From: Siderastrea radians
Taxonomy: Eukaryota; Cnidaria; Anthozoa; Scleractinia; Rhizangiidae
NCBI GenBank assembly: GCA_964017195.1
Contig: OZ024898.1
Coordinates: 4,866,482 to 4,930,481, forward strand
Length of the DNA: 64,000 nucleotides
Reading direction: 5' to 3'
Under the pieces are notes generated by a model. The model did no database searches, was not told where the DNA came from, and was given only the letters and a program-made list of their open reading frames with translations. Each line of letters begins with the position of its first letter. The first letter of the stretch is position 1. A program made the position numbers and the translations under genes. Below, piece after piece: positions 13,097 to 24,315 of the stretch.

Positions 13097-13640
13097 AGGG
13101 GAAGGGGATCCTGGCGCGCGAGCGTGGAGGGAGCAAGAACGCGACAAGATTTTCCCGCCTCTCCCGGTTTCCCCAAGTCGTTGTATCAAACAATAAGCAA
13201 GCTAACGCCCTCAAATAAACCGGCGTTTCCCAACGATACATAGCCTGCGTAGCAGTCGTTTCTGTTTCCTTTTAGCCAAGCAAAAGAAGTGTGAGGCAAG
13301 CGGGATACGCGCGAGGGCATGGGGCGAAAAAGAGGAAAACAATTAGAAGCGGGGAAGGGGTGAGGGGCTAGACGATACATCATGGATCGCCGTTGCGAAA
13401 CGGCCGAGTTCCGTCGCAAAGAAATTGGCAACGGTGATCTGGCAAATTGGCAAAATTCGCAACGGCGCTCCATGATGTATTGCTGGGAAACGCCGGTTTA
13501 GTTGAGGGCGTTAGTTTGTTTATCGTTTGATACAGAGACCTGAGGACAGGGGGGAAAATCCTTCCCGCCATCTTGTCGCGTTTGCGCTCGCTCCCTCCGG
13601 CTCTCGCGCGCCAGGATCTCCCTCCCCTCCCCACCCCCTC
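13097..13640. mobile_element. GC-rich MITE nested in left palindrome arm
   Basis: Long inverted arms include GATCCTGGCGCGCGAGCG, GCGACAAGAT, AACGCCCTCAA and AAACCGGCGTTTCCC, mirrored at the other end. A second copy sits in the right arm. Inside lies a sequence beginning TAGCCTGCGTAGCAGTCG, which resembles the ends of the elements at 37,279 and 43,219. Confidence 0.8.
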
Positions 13641-13804
13641 CCCTGTTTCTAGAGCTTTCCTAGTAGCCGTTCCTCTTTATGTGGAAAACTTTTAACTAAT
13701 GTACACGTTCGCTCTACTTCTTTTCTAAACTATTAACCTCATCCGGACCAATTTCTAATGACTTCAGGTGTGGGCGAACGTCCTTATTGCAATCTCTAAG
13801 CGTA

Positions 13805-14042
13805 ACACATTGCAAATCATGTGGATCTCTTGACCTTGCTCCGCACAGCGAAGTGAGGCGAAATAAGGACGAAAGACTGGAAGTTGCCATTGTGAATTTA
13901 CATAATAGCTCTCCGAACAAAATGTTACTTTCAAAAGATAATGAAACTATCGTGTTTCTTGTTTTAATTCATCGAGCATAACCTGAAAGGTTTTTTATTA
14001 TTGTTATTAAGAAGAAACGAATGAAAGAAAGAAAAGCTGTCG
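13805..14042. other. Central spacer of palindrome
   Basis: Unpaired 238 bp. Part of it (13,943-14,040, from GAAACTATCGTGTTTCTTG to GAAAGAAAAGCTGTC) repeats sequence found in both arms (near 12,700-12,800 and 15,022-15,124). The centre was therefore rearranged after, or during, formation of the palindrome. Confidence 0.75.
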
Positions 14043-14171
14043 TACGCTTAGAGATTGCAATAAGGACGTTCACCCACACCTGAAGTCATTAGAAATTGGT
14101 CCGGATGAGGTTAATAGTTTTGGTTAAAAGTTTTCCACATAAAGAGGAACGGCTACTAGGAAAGCTCTAGA

Positions 14172-14702
14172 AAGAGGAGGAGGGAGTGGGGAGGGGAGGG
14201 AGATCCTGGCGCGCGAACGCGACAAGATGGCGGGAAGGATTTTCCCGCCTCTCCCCAGGTCTCTGTATCAAACGATAAACAAACTAACGCCCTCAACTAA
14301 ACCGGTGTTTCCCGGGGATACATCATGGATCGCCGTTGCAAATTTTGCCGATTTGCCAGATCACCGTTGCCAATTTCTTCGCGACGGAACTGGGCCGTTT
14401 CGCAACGGCGATTCATGATGTATCGTCTAGCCCCTCACCCCTTCCCCGCTTCTAATTGTTTTCTTCTTTTTCGCCCCATGCCCTCGCGCGTATCCCGCTT
14501 GCCTCACACTTCTTTCGCTTGGCTAAAAGGAAACAGAAACGACTGCTACACAGGCTATGCATCGTTGGGAAACGCCGGTTTATTTGAGGGCGTTAGCTTG
14601 TTTATCGTTTGATACAGCGACTTGGGGAGACCGGGAGAAGCGGGAAAATCTTGTCGCGTTCTCGCTCCCTCCACGCTCGCGCGCCAGGAGCCCCTTCTCC
14701 TA
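14172..14702. mobile_element. GC-rich MITE nested in right palindrome arm
   Basis: Counterpart of 13,097-13,640, with more substitutions and small indels than the surrounding arm. Terminal blocks AGATCCTGGCGCGCGAACG and GCGCGCCAGGAGCCCC are visible. Confidence 0.8.
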
Positions 14703-14806
14703 AAAAAAACATACGGAACGAATGATCCTTACGGCAGTTTATAAAGAAAGACACAGAAGACGGAATACGTAAAGTAAAAAAATGTATCAGTAACAACAAT
14801 TTGCAC

Positions 14807-14839
14807 GATATTTCGGTTTGCAAGACAAGCCTTCTTCAG
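14807..14839 (-). ncRNA. Hammerhead-ribozyme-like core (right arm)
   Basis: Mirror copy of the motif at 12,981-13,013, read on the minus strand: CTGAAGA, stem, CGAAATATC. Confidence 0.4.
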
Positions 14840-16570
14840 GGGCTACAAGAGTAAATTGAGTAAATACATTACAGGACCGTTAACATAAAAGTTACCCAAA
14901 AATTTAAAAATAAAATAAATGAATAAATAAATGGCCTGAATTACTGGCCCCATAAAAAGCATCCCCAAAATTCACACAGGATAGATTTTTTTGGACTTCA
15001 CATCATGACTGAATAGAATATGAAACTATCGTGTTTCTTGTTTTAATTCATCGAGTATAACTTGAAACGTTTGTTTTTTTTTTTTTTATAAAGAAGGAAC
15101 GAACGAAAGAAAGAAAAGCTGTCATAAGAAACGCAAATATTGACAGTCATTTCCTGGTCATTTCTCCGCCGCGCTACTGTATCACATTTCAATTGTCACG
15201 CAACATGCAACTCGCTTTTGGCCGGCATTCATCATTTTTGTCCGACGTGCCCATTGTACGAAATGTCAGCTAAGGATTGCTTTGTGAGGGAACAGAAACT
15301 CATTCAAACATTGCAAGTAAGTAAATCACCGTATAGCTTAACAGTGGAATGATTTTTTAAGTCTGGTTATAGAGTTATCTATTCTGATCGCGGAATGAGT
15401 CAGTGTGAATGGCCTGATTGCATTATATTTTCAAAAAATCTTAACAAGCAAATATCAAAGCTAATAAGCTTCATTGGCAAATGTATTTTAGCAAGTGGAC
15501 TGCAAAAACATGCTATTTACGCGCCAGCGTTTAAGTCTTATAAAGCAACACAAAAACATCGCGCAGACGCCTTTTCATTTGCATAAGGAGATTTCTGATA
15601 GCATCTATGCCCGCCGAATGCCATTATCGTAAAGTGACTTAATGGCATATTTATTCAAGGTTCCTTTTTACTCGAATTCACGTACTTAAACATTTAAAAT
15701 TTTAATATCTGCCCTAAAGTAACGATAGTTAGTTTGGAAAAGTCTGAAAAGCGAAATATTCGTGCGACAGGGTAACATCGGGTTATCAAAACATCACATT
15801 GTCGACAGGGATCTTTCATCGTCTGATTGTTCTATTATGTGAAACTCGCGTAAAATAAAGTCAAAACATCGCTTTGTAACTAGATTTAAGATAAGGAAAT
15901 GCTTTAGCTTACTTTCAGTATAAAAGCAGTATGGTACAGACCAGAAACGTCGACCGTTGTGCCTGAAAAGCATATGTGACTTGAAATAGGAGTACAGTAA
16001 AGAAATGGCGAAATCTGTCAAAGTGCACTCCACATATTTTCACCTCGCGCTCTTCCTTTTCACGGGCCAAACTAAATATTTTAATATGATAAACAACAAG
16101 CATTTCCGATTCCAAAGAGCCCTTTTATGACCTAGATATTTGTATATCCCCGATGATATGGTCTTCTAAAAATTGGTAAAATTCGGTGTATCAACGGAAT
16201 AGGAAATACTGTACTCTTTACGCGCGTGGATATCAAGAAAAGAACGTTTAGATCGACGTAAAGTTTACTTTGAAAGCAAGTTCAAGAGATGTCTAACCAG
16301 CTGTGAAAAGACCAATTCCAGGCAAGTTTTCGTTGTCTTGTACGAGCGTTTTGAAAATGTACTAATTTGCATAATTTACATCGGGTCCGAAGGCCCGTTT
16401 AGGCCAATTTCGAACTTTCCGTTTTTTTGCCAAAATAAACACTCGCTGGAACTTTTTAATATTATTTTCGAAAATAGTTCACCAAAAGGGTTCTTTTGGG
16501 CAAATAAAAAGAAATTTGAATTTTCGGCTCTGTCGCCGGATTCTCGAAAGTTACTGACAACGGCTCTTAA

Positions 16571-17282
16571 TACCTTATTTTTTCAAGCTGTAATCCGTAA
16601 CCACCTTAGGTCATTTGTAGTTATATTGAGGTTATAGTTTTAAAAATCGCAGAAAAATAAGATTAATTTTAAGTAGTACTGTACCGTTTTTTTTTATTTC
16701 AATTTTTTTCTATTTCACATCGCTGTCAGTGATTGAGACTGTATACCACAAAGTCATACCACAATCTCATAGAGGGAAAAACTATGTATAGGTTCTGCGC
16801 ATCTCGGGATATTCCGAGAAACTCAACCAACTAAAGACGGAGGTATTTTGCGCGGTTCTTGTTATGTATTTTAAACTTCTTAGAATTATCAATGTAGTAG
16901 TGGAAGTTAAGAGTGCACGAAAAACTCGAAAGAAAATGCAATAAATTTGAAAGCATTGCAAGAGAACTTAAAGCGAGCGTAAAAGTCAGCAAAAATGAAG
17001 CCCCTTCATTTAAGATGGCAGCTCACATTGACAATCTTCCGAACCGAAAAAGATGGCGACTGGAACATTTACCCATATTTCTTAACACACAAAAACCCTA
17101 ATAACGCTCATAAAAACGCAAAGAGAAGTTCCAAAAACTTCAAACTTAGCATACATAATGTTGCTAGCACAGGGAAAAATTTTTGCAAAAAAGAGCTTTT
17201 TATTTGCCTATTGGCTGTGTTAGGTTTCCAAAGCATTATGGTAAAATGTACAGCTGCCGGTGGATTGGGCCCCTCGCGTTTC
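16571..17282. other. Asymmetric insertion in outer right arm
   Basis: About 570 bp more sequence lies here than on the left side once the left MITE is removed. No gene recognised; a 105-codon open frame starting at 16,995 has no family resemblance I can name. Confidence 0.4.
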
Positions 17283-17372
17283 CACCAGATACAGCATCGT
17301 CATCTCCAATAGGCTATGAAATATGATCATAAAGACGTTTATTAAAAGGTTATCTCTACATTTGTTATGTCT
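17283..17372. repeat. Outer palindrome arm, right
   Basis: Inverted match to 10,370-10,470, including CATCGTCATCTCCAA and TGATCATAAAGACGTTT. Divergence is clearly higher than in the inner arms. Confidence 0.7.
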
Positions 17373-18589
17373 AAAAATCTTGGTAATTTCAATATTTCTT
17401 TTATAGTTTAAATGTAACAAGAACATAACAGCCCTGTTGTTAATCGATACTATCAAGCCTATCCACCCGTTCAGTGTTGCACATTGTCGTGCGCAGACAA
17501 TGAGTTCCGAGATTCAAACTGAAAGCAAAAGTACCGATACTTAAATAACCCATTAAAAGAACATCAAACTCTAGTATCTTGTTCAAGAGGGAATTGAGCG
17601 GTATCAGTTCAAAGACCAGTTTGTATCATATCTTCTTATCCTCTCTTGATCTTCGTCAACAAGGGAATAAAACGACAATGGGCACAAGAAATGTCACATT
17701 GGTGCTCAATTGATCAAATCAGTTTCTGGTTTGGCAAAAGGGTATCGAGACGACAATAAAGCACACAGTTTACAGACTGTGCTCAGCTATGCCAAGCTAT
17801 CGTCTTGTATAAATTTATTCAGAAGAATTTGGAAGGTTCTTTAAACTCATTCAAACCGCTCTAATGTCGCTTTCTTAGGCAAACGTTAATTTGGACATTT
17901 TCTTTCAGCAATGCAGTGTTCAGTGTAGGTCAGCTGGAGAGAGTTTCAAGGGCGTTGACACGGCAATCTTGTTTAATTACAAGGAAATTTTAAAAGTTGT
18001 CCCCTAAAATATCGGTAGTTGGTTGAACTCAATTCGTAAATAACTGAAAGTGTTTCGGTACTTACTGAGGTAAAGTTAATTGTTCATATACTCACACGAT
18101 TTCATCAGTCATACACCGACGATGCTCCAATTCAAGATTCTTGAGATCTGGCAAACCCAACGAACAACCCGGCAATGTAATGTGAAAATCGCATGAACGT
18201 GGAATTTGAAATACACTTTTTTAATAGTGGTCCCAAGTGTTTTCATAACGAAGCACGAAAAACTTTCATCAGACATAGTATCTTTTTGTCGTATCTGAAC
18301 TGCATTAATTTTCTGACACCTTATATTTTCATAACAAAAGCAAAATCTTTTGAAATACCACAGAGCATGAAATGTTTTGGGAACTTTCGTTGGTTGCTAT
18401 TAAGTCATAAATACAAGCAATTTTTTTTACAATTGTTTTTGCCTCGTATGGATGAGAAAATTGCCTGCCAAATCAGAGGAAGCTTGTCAAATTATGATGA
18501 ATTTTGCTCCTGTAGGTGGATAGTCTGAATTTAGCGAAGTTTTAAGGAAAATAGGTCCCAACCCCTTTCGTAATAAATATGTATTATTA
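17373..18589. other. Gene-less stretch, nothing recognised
   Basis: The open frame at 18,193-18,528 has no recognisable domain and lacks support on either side. Confidence 0.4.
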
Positions 18590-19500
18590 TGGTTAACTGA
18601 TCCACGTCATTCTAGTTAGACAGAAGATCTCAAAGCGATTAGCTCTCAAAGCCGGTCAAATGTTCTTATTAAACCGTCAACTGTCAAGAAGTTACATTTT
18701 TAACCGGCAACCGCCAAAGCTACTACACCCATTGAGACCTTCTTAGTAGGCTGCGTAGGGCTTCAGAGGTCGGAAAGAGGAGAGACCCTGGGAACGAGGT
18801 TGGGCAGGCAAGAACTATGCTAATCTTTCTACTGTAGAGAGAAAACTGGTAATTTAATTTGTTTCCGTTTACAAATATTTGTACACCAGTTGTCAAACTT
18901 CTATTGCAGACATATTATTTTCATGCAAATTTGGTAGTCATTTTATTGTTAGGCAGGTATGAGTTCAGCTAGGAGCCCATTTAGAACCATCATATTGCAA
19001 ATTGTGGGTCTTTCAGGTGCCTTACTTCCAAGGGAAGGAGTGGTGTATAATCCAAGTCGCGGGAATGCTCGTACGAAAGCTTCAAACGAATGCCTGTAAC
19101 TGTATATTGAATCTCAAACGGCCCGACTGCTGTCTCACCTTTCCCCCACCCTTTTTTTCGGGGGAGGTGGGGTGGGGTACATGCTTGTACTGTTCATTTT
19201 CCACTCTCTTCCCCTCCCCCTTCCCCTTCCGCTAGTGTGGCCGCTAGTGTGGCCTCGTTTACCCTTATCATGATCTTCAGATGCCATAAACACCCTGATA
19301 AATGTCTTTCGTAAACCATTAACAAGTGCTTTCAAAAAATTAACCCGACGGAATAACTTCGTAAGGTTTTCTGTAATCTCCTGGCAGACACATCGACCTT
19401 TTGCTTCTGTAAAAATCACAAAAAGAAAAAGGCGAAACGAAAATACCTGCTTAACAAGGAAAGGCACTTAAGATATCTCGAGATTATCAATAAACCTCGC
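18590..19500 (+). repeat. Duplicated upstream flank, copy A
   Basis: Shares colinear blocks with 32,930-33,205 and 45,555-46,640: AGGCTGCGTAGGGCT, GGAACTATGCTAATTTTT-like, AAATATTTGTACACCAG, AATTTGGTAGTCA, and the pyrimidine-rich CCCCCACCC-like tract. It precedes LicD-like gene A, as the copy at 45.6 kb precedes gene B. Confidence 0.85.
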
Positions 19501-19561
19501 TAGCCTGCGGGAAATGCACAAAATAAATTAATACACACGTTTATCGTCTTTACAATGAGCG

Positions 19562-20040
19562 CGTCCTTCTGTTTACCTACAGTATTATTACTAGAAATAC
19601 GTGACTCGCAGAACCTCGCGAAGCTCAGGCACGGCTTTCTTGTCGTCGACTCTTTCGCCTTCGTTGTTCGCGCTGAATTTCAAGTCGGCGTTCACGCTGA
19701 GTTTCAGTTGTAAATCTCCCCCGGAATGGATTTTCAGCCACTTGTTTAATCAGGCGTTGCTTGCTTGTTCACAGACGATGAATAAACATATCAGCACCCA
19801 AATAAACGCAGCGAAGCAAGCAAGAAATGAAGAAACACACCGAAGAAACATGAGAGTGCACAACTGTCAGCGGTCGCGATTTGGTTTTGTTGCTAGGCAA
19901 CTGTGCGGACACCATCGAAATATATATCGGCCGATCGAGATTTGACCGCCCTTAGCGATCCTCGCGCGAACCCCACGCGACAAATTTATAAACCTCGCTA
20001 CGCTCGGAGGGCCTTCGGCCCTCCTCGCTTCGCGAGGAAC
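19562..20040. mobile_element. Insertion present upstream of gene A only
   Basis: The shared flank breaks near 19,562 and resumes near 20,045 (GTGATCTTACAC.. versus the gene B copy at 46,815). The inserted segment ends in a strong hairpin at 19,992-20,037 (CTCGCTACGCTCGGAGG and its inverse). The 114-codon frame at 19,601-19,945 lies wholly within it and I see no known domain. Confidence 0.55.
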
Positions 20041-20213
20041 AAGGGTTGCGTGATCTTACACAATTAGCAGCGCTGAAATTGGATCTTACGTTCGTGTTGT
20101 TTGAGTGGCAGATGAAGAACGAACTTATTATTAGTGCGTATGTATGATCTAGTGTGGATTACGACGCTCCCACAGCACCCGTTATTGACGCTCACTTTAC
20201 CTCGTGGAACGAA

Positions 20214-21737
20214 ATGGCTCCCTCTTCAAGATATTCGACAAGATGTGGGCTTCAGTTTGTAATTTTTCTCATGCTCTGTTCCTGCATCGGGTATTTTATT
20301 ATTCTAAACCACAGCGGAAGCTTTAACGGCGAGCACATGACCATCAACTCGACAGTGTCTTTTATACATGTAAACAGCAGATCTAGCATGAGTGGCGAGA
20401 ATGCCTCGCCCGTTATAGTTATTTTCCCTCATTCTTTTTCTAAAGAGAAGGCTTTACACGAGAACGATGAACGCGTTGTTGATAACCTGCGTGAGTTTCT
20501 TCAGTCGACGGACGAATTCGACGGCGCTACATGCTTGCAGCACCCGTCAAAACACAACAGTAGCGAAAATGAAGAACTGAATTATGGTCAAGCCAAGACA
20601 GAGAGAAACATTTTTTTGGAATCATCTTGGTGTCGATTTACCCAAAGGAACTGGAGCGTTAACATAAGGAATACAGGCCCAGTTCAGAAAGTAAAACTGC
20701 TCAGACTGAGGTTCATAAATACAACATTTCTAGCAGAAAATTCTGGCGAGGAAACGTCGATTATGGTTCAAAAATGCAACATCGTACAAGGTCCATTTGT
20801 AATAAGAAAAGATGTCTTTCAAAGAATAGGAGGATTACTCGACGGATTTGGAAAAGTCACCCTGCTCGAGTTTTTTCTTCGTTCTAAAGGCACACTAAGG
20901 ATGGCAAAGCTAACAAACTGCGCGTGGACGTCCGAAATAACGCGCGTGGACCGAGGAACCCTTGAAGGTTCAAACAACTTCTCAGAATATGTCACAATGG
21001 GGAATAAGCACAAGATTCTTCGCATCGTCACGAAAAGTCGAATTGAGTGGACAGCTTGCGTGGCAAACTGGAAATTGTGTCCGGAGAAACCTTACGAGAA
21101 GCCGCGAGATCTTTTCCGTATTGCTGCACCGATATGTTGTAGCGTGGTCTTGGGTCAAATGCTGGAGGATTTAAAAAGAGCGCTGGGGAATTTGGGCATA
21201 GAATACCGATTACTTTTTGGTACTTTGTTAGGCGCTGTAAGAAGCCAGGCAATCATACCATGGACAATTGACATCGATCTGGCGATTTCAGAGCCGGCGT
21301 TTAAAGACAGTGCGACATATCCCGCCCTTCAAAAGGAACTTGGAGCTCTGGGAAATCAATATTTCGTCGGAGAGTCTTTCGGGATGCCGAGAGCTCATAT
21401 CCTCATGGCACCGTACATAGAGGTGGACACATCTCCATTTTTCGACGGGCCTGATGATTTGGACGGTACCAACGGCTTATTCAGCGAAGAAATTGAGGAA
21501 TCAGTGAAAGGAATGCTTCCCATTCCATATTCGTGGAGGGATCGTTGTTACGTTGACTTGTATTCCGGTGGCGCCGGTTTGATGAGCGATTCCTCACTTG
21601 TCACCATAAACAATCAACAATACACCGTCACGAAAGACGTTGATGGAGCATTAACATACTGGTATGGCAAGGATTATCGCAAGCCTATTCTTCAAGGTAA
21701 CTGGTCGGGCTTATCAGATGTAGGTTATGCACCTTAG
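20214..21737 (+). CDS. LicD/fukutin-like type II membrane protein, gene A
   Basis: Intronless frame of 507 residues. I start at the ATG at 20,214: it aligns with the start of gene B, and the in-frame upstream codons contain no earlier ATG before a TGA at 20,145. Residues about 11-32 form a hydrophobic signal-anchor (LQFVIFLMLCSCIGYFIIL) after a short basic tail, so the rest should be lumenal; several N-X-S/T sequons follow. The C-terminal part carries LicD-family hallmarks: FGTLLGAVRSQAIIPW near residue 340, then T-I-D-I-D with the acidic pair at 353 and 355. Bacterial LicD moves phosphocholine; animal fukutin and FKRP are ribitol-phosphate transferases. Here the usual W-D-D-D-I-D reads W-T-I-D-I-D, so one acidic residue is missing. 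Substrate unknown. Near-identical paralogue at 46,970; compared with it, gene A has three extra residues (near GGAG) in the C-terminal region. Family confident, function inferred. Confidence 0.9.
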   Translation: MAPSSRYSTRCGLQFVIFLMLCSCIGYFIILNHSGSFNGEHMTINSTVSFIHVNSRSSMSGENASPVIVIFPHSFSKEKALHENDERVVDNLREFLQSTDEFDGATCLQHPSKHNSSENEELNYGQAKTERNIFLESSWCRFTQRNWSVNIRNTGPVQKVKLLRLRFINTTFLAENSGEETSIMVQKCNIVQGPFVIRKDVFQRIGGLLDGFGKVTLLEFFLRSKGTLRMAKLTNCAWTSEITRVDRGTLEGSNNFSEYVTMGNKHKILRIVTKSRIEWTACVANWKLCPEKPYEKPRDLFRIAAPICCSVVLGQMLEDLKRALGNLGIEYRLLFGTLLGAVRSQAIIPWTIDIDLAISEPAFKDSATYPALQKELGALGNQYFVGESFGMPRAHILMAPYIEVDTSPFFDGPDDLDGTNGLFSEEIEESVKGMLPIPYSWRDRCYVDLYSGGAGLMSDSSLVTINNQQYTVTKDVDGALTYWYGKDYRKPILQGNWSGLSDVGYAP

Positions 21738-22551
21738 ACATGTTAGAAAACTGTTTAAACACATGTTGATAGATGTCCCCACTATTTATATTGGCTGAAA
21801 ATTAATTGAAGTCGTGGAGAACGGAGTTTTGGTTACCCTAATTTTCTAGCTGCTGTCGGCTTCCCGGAAATGCTGGCTGACCTTATTTGACTTATTTCCA
21901 GTCTAAACGACATATTTTTCCCTCCGAAAACGAAAGCAAACCTACGTACTGCAATTTTACGGACTGGGCGTCAACGCACTCCAATTTTAGCAAACACAGA
22001 GAAAAAAATGAAAAAACAAACAAACAAACAAACAAACACAGGAACCCTATCTAAGGATCACACCGGGATCACAATACCAAAAGGGGGCCAAATGGATACC
22101 CTATTTAATTCTGCGGTACATATCTATATCGCTTTTATATGTTTCCCGTATTGTTTCACCGCCTTTTACTACAACACTAGGGGAATAAGATGTAATTTTA
22201 AAAGAAGAATAACAATTTAATTTTGTAACAAGTTGGACTGTTAACATCGGAAGAGCATTTTGGGTTGATAGCAAATTGTCTTGGTGTCCATCTATACATA
22301 AAGAACTTTAACTTTTTTTTTCTACTTCATCTGTTAAACATTTTTAAAATCATGAAAAAGTTTGATGGATTTACCGGGCCTTGCACTCACACCAATGACA
22401 GCATTTTTAAATTGGTTGATACCTCGAGAAACAATAGATCAATAAGGCCAAAACTTGAAAAAACAAAAATTGTAACATACCTACTCCCACCCCCCACTCC
22501 CCACCCCCCTCACCCCCCCAAAAACAGAATTCTATAACCGTATTACAAGCA
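21738..22551. other. Downstream flank of gene A
   Basis: Matches 48,490-49,000 downstream of gene B in blocks (CTGCTGTCGGCTTCCCGGAA, GTACTGCAATTTTACG). Part resembles the MITE family at 22,552. A short AAAC microsatellite lies at about 22,014-22,040 and a C-rich run near 22,490-22,520. Probably includes the 3' untranslated region. Confidence 0.6.
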
Positions 22552-22972
22552 ATCAGGGGCACACCCAACGAGAAAAGTTTAACAAAGTACCTGAAATATC
22601 ATTTTCTGCTTTCTTAGATTTTTCAGAGCTTTTAAAGGCATATTTGTGTAAGCTAATACAGATTGATCTGTTCGGCGTTTCTACTGAAAATTTAGGCCGC
22701 AGAAAATTTTAGGAAACAGAATCCTATCTGCCGAATTTTGGAGCTGCTGATAGCTCTCCGAAATTGCTAGCCGACCTTACTTTGCACTCTGAAATGGCAT
22801 ATTGCCTCGAAAACAATGGGAACTAATAAGCCCTCTTGTTACGAAAGTCCGAGGTGATGTTTCGCCAAAGAAACCTCTAGCTTTCACTGCAGTTAAATGC
22901 GAATATCTCAGGCGATTTTAGGCCTTCCGAACAGTTAATCCACGAAACTAACCGTCGGGTGCCCCTGACCAA
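22552..22972. mobile_element. MITE with CAGGGGCAC-type ends
   Basis: The ends TCAGGGGCACACCCAACG and the inverse of CGTCGGGTGCCCCTGA frame about 420 bp. Related copies are at 31,035-31,355 and, inverted, at 54,440-54,692. CAGGG-type ends are seen in hAT elements; I cannot confirm an 8-bp duplication. Confidence 0.75.
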
Positions 22973-23280
22973 TTGCATGATGATGTTAATGTTTAGGAAA
23001 TTCCAGCTCAATTTGTCGGTAACACGGCATATGATACTTCACCATTGTGACTTGGTCTAAACTGAACGACTTCATAAAAATTTCTCTTCCTCTGTTCACT
23101 TTCCAAGGGCTGATCAAATTATAAGTCCATTGGTATCTATGTAGTAATTAGGGATTCGCATTTTAATTTAATCAGAATTAGGGTTAAATATATAAATATT
23201 TTTATTTAATGATACATAAGATTTTATACTTAAATTTTTGGACGATAATGAAGCCTTTATTTAATGATAGATATGATTTT
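22973..23280 (+). repeat. Duplicated downstream flank, copy A (LINE-free)
   Basis: Matches 49,015-49,160 plus 52,400-52,530 as one continuous piece, including TGATCAAATTAT and TATGTAGTAATTAGGGATT. It is the unfilled counterpart of the site that holds the LINE in the gene B unit. Confidence 0.85.
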
Positions 23281-23323
23281 AGATTTAAAACTGAAACAAT
23301 AATGCAGCCCATAGGATCTCAGA

Positions 23324-23427
23324 TAGTCTCCTACGCAACCGTTTTTTGTGTCGTCACGCAACGCTCCTCCTCTGCTGTGGGGAGGAGTCTTGCGTGACGA
23401 TACTAAAAACCGCTGCGTAGGAGACTA
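23324..23427. mobile_element. Small fold-back MITE, TAGTCTCC ends
   Basis: About 47-bp arms beginning TAGTCTCCTACGCA, with a short loop. The end sequence resembles that of the 5.9-kb element at 37,279 (TAGCCTCCTACGCA). A smaller copy lies at 44,205-44,257. Confidence 0.85.
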
Positions 23428-23702
23428 GATGTTAGATGAAGTGTCCTTTAATTAGAGTACTGGTTTCTGTACGCCAGAAGAGTGTCACCTCAATAGAGCC
23501 TTCTTTTTCTTACTATTAATTTACATGCCTGAGTAACATATCTGTTTCATTTCCCGCTAAAATGTGAAGTACGACATGGCCTTCTTCCATCCGTCAAGGG
23601 ACTTAAGGAGATAATTCTCCATGTTTTAACATCTCTGTGTTTCAGAGAAAACTTTCCTTAACGTCTGACTTGTTCTTGTAAACTTGCGGGAACTTAAGTG
23701 TT

Positions 23703-23995
23703 ATAGAGCGTTTTTCAATTGATTGTCGAAAGTAAGTCGCGTTTGTTTTGTTTTGCTCTTCTGTAACTATGCCTTGTGATTGGTTAAAAAACTCGCACCA
23801 CTTTCTCCATCAACCAGAAATAAAACCAAAACCAATCCGGACGACTCGTGTAGCATGGGTTTTTCCGCGCTCGGGCGTGTTACGTGTATTGACTTCGAGT
23901 TCTGATTGGTTCAATTTGTTGTTTGAGTCCGCTGTGATTGGCCAGAGTGATTGCTTTGGTTTTGATTTCACGACACTCAGTTGAAAACTGCTCAA
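23703..23995. mobile_element. MITE with AGAGCG ends, copy 1
   Basis: Ends AGAGCGTTTTTCAATTGATT and the inverse of GACACTCAGTTGAAAACTGC. It contains recurrent TGATTGG motifs and is the inverse orientation of the copy at 36,893-37,171. Confidence 0.8.
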
Positions 23996-24315
23996 GTGGT
24001 GGACTTGATTGTTTTGTACAAAGAAACGAGTATATCGGTAATCTGGTACCAAGTTTGCTAAATGTGAGCAGAAAAGTGGATGCACCACTCAGCTTTAGCT
24101 TCAATCGTACGATTTCTATCCATATTTGAAAGAACAAGAAAGCCCATTGGGCATTTTAACCGGCCATTCTGACCCTCCCCACCCCTAGGTTTCACAAATG
24201 TTAGCGCGATCCTCTTTTTTTACGAACCGGCGTGACGAAAAGTGTGATTGTGTGACACAATATTTTGACTATAGCGGTACTGGATGACGTAATGTTCAAA
24301 CTCTGATGACTCAGC

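Larger units (their letters stand above)
11252..13804. repeat. Left arm of large palindrome
   Basis: This arm is the reverse complement of 14,043-16,570. For most of the length paired coordinates sum to 27,822; near the centre the sum shifts to about 27,847, showing small indels. Chance open frames on the two arms translate identically or with one to a few changes, so identity is roughly 97-99 percent in the outer part. The nested GC-rich MITE differs more. No gene is recognised in the arm. Confidence 0.95.
14043..16570. repeat. Right arm of large palindrome
   Basis: Reverse complement of 11,252-13,804. High identity ends precisely at a TTAA (16,567-16,570), the counterpart of the TTAA where a MITE interrupts the left side. 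Beyond it the two flanks are only weakly similar until 17,283. Confidence 0.95.

Noticed and set aside
13245..14566. Central element bounded by TAGCCTG ends with a target duplication
   Set aside because: The bases outside are inverted copies of each other, as expected in a palindrome, not direct repeats.
11224..16637. Matched pairs of frames in the palindrome arms as conserved genes
   Set aside because: Conservation is explained by arm identity; no domain, codon bias or splice context was seen.
19601..19945. 114-codon frame upstream of gene A
   Set aside because: It lies within an insertion absent upstream of gene B and shows no family resemblance.
20154..20213. Longer N-terminus for LicD-like gene A
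   Set aside because: The extension begins at GTG, not ATG, and is not shared with gene B; the first in-frame ATG is 20,214.
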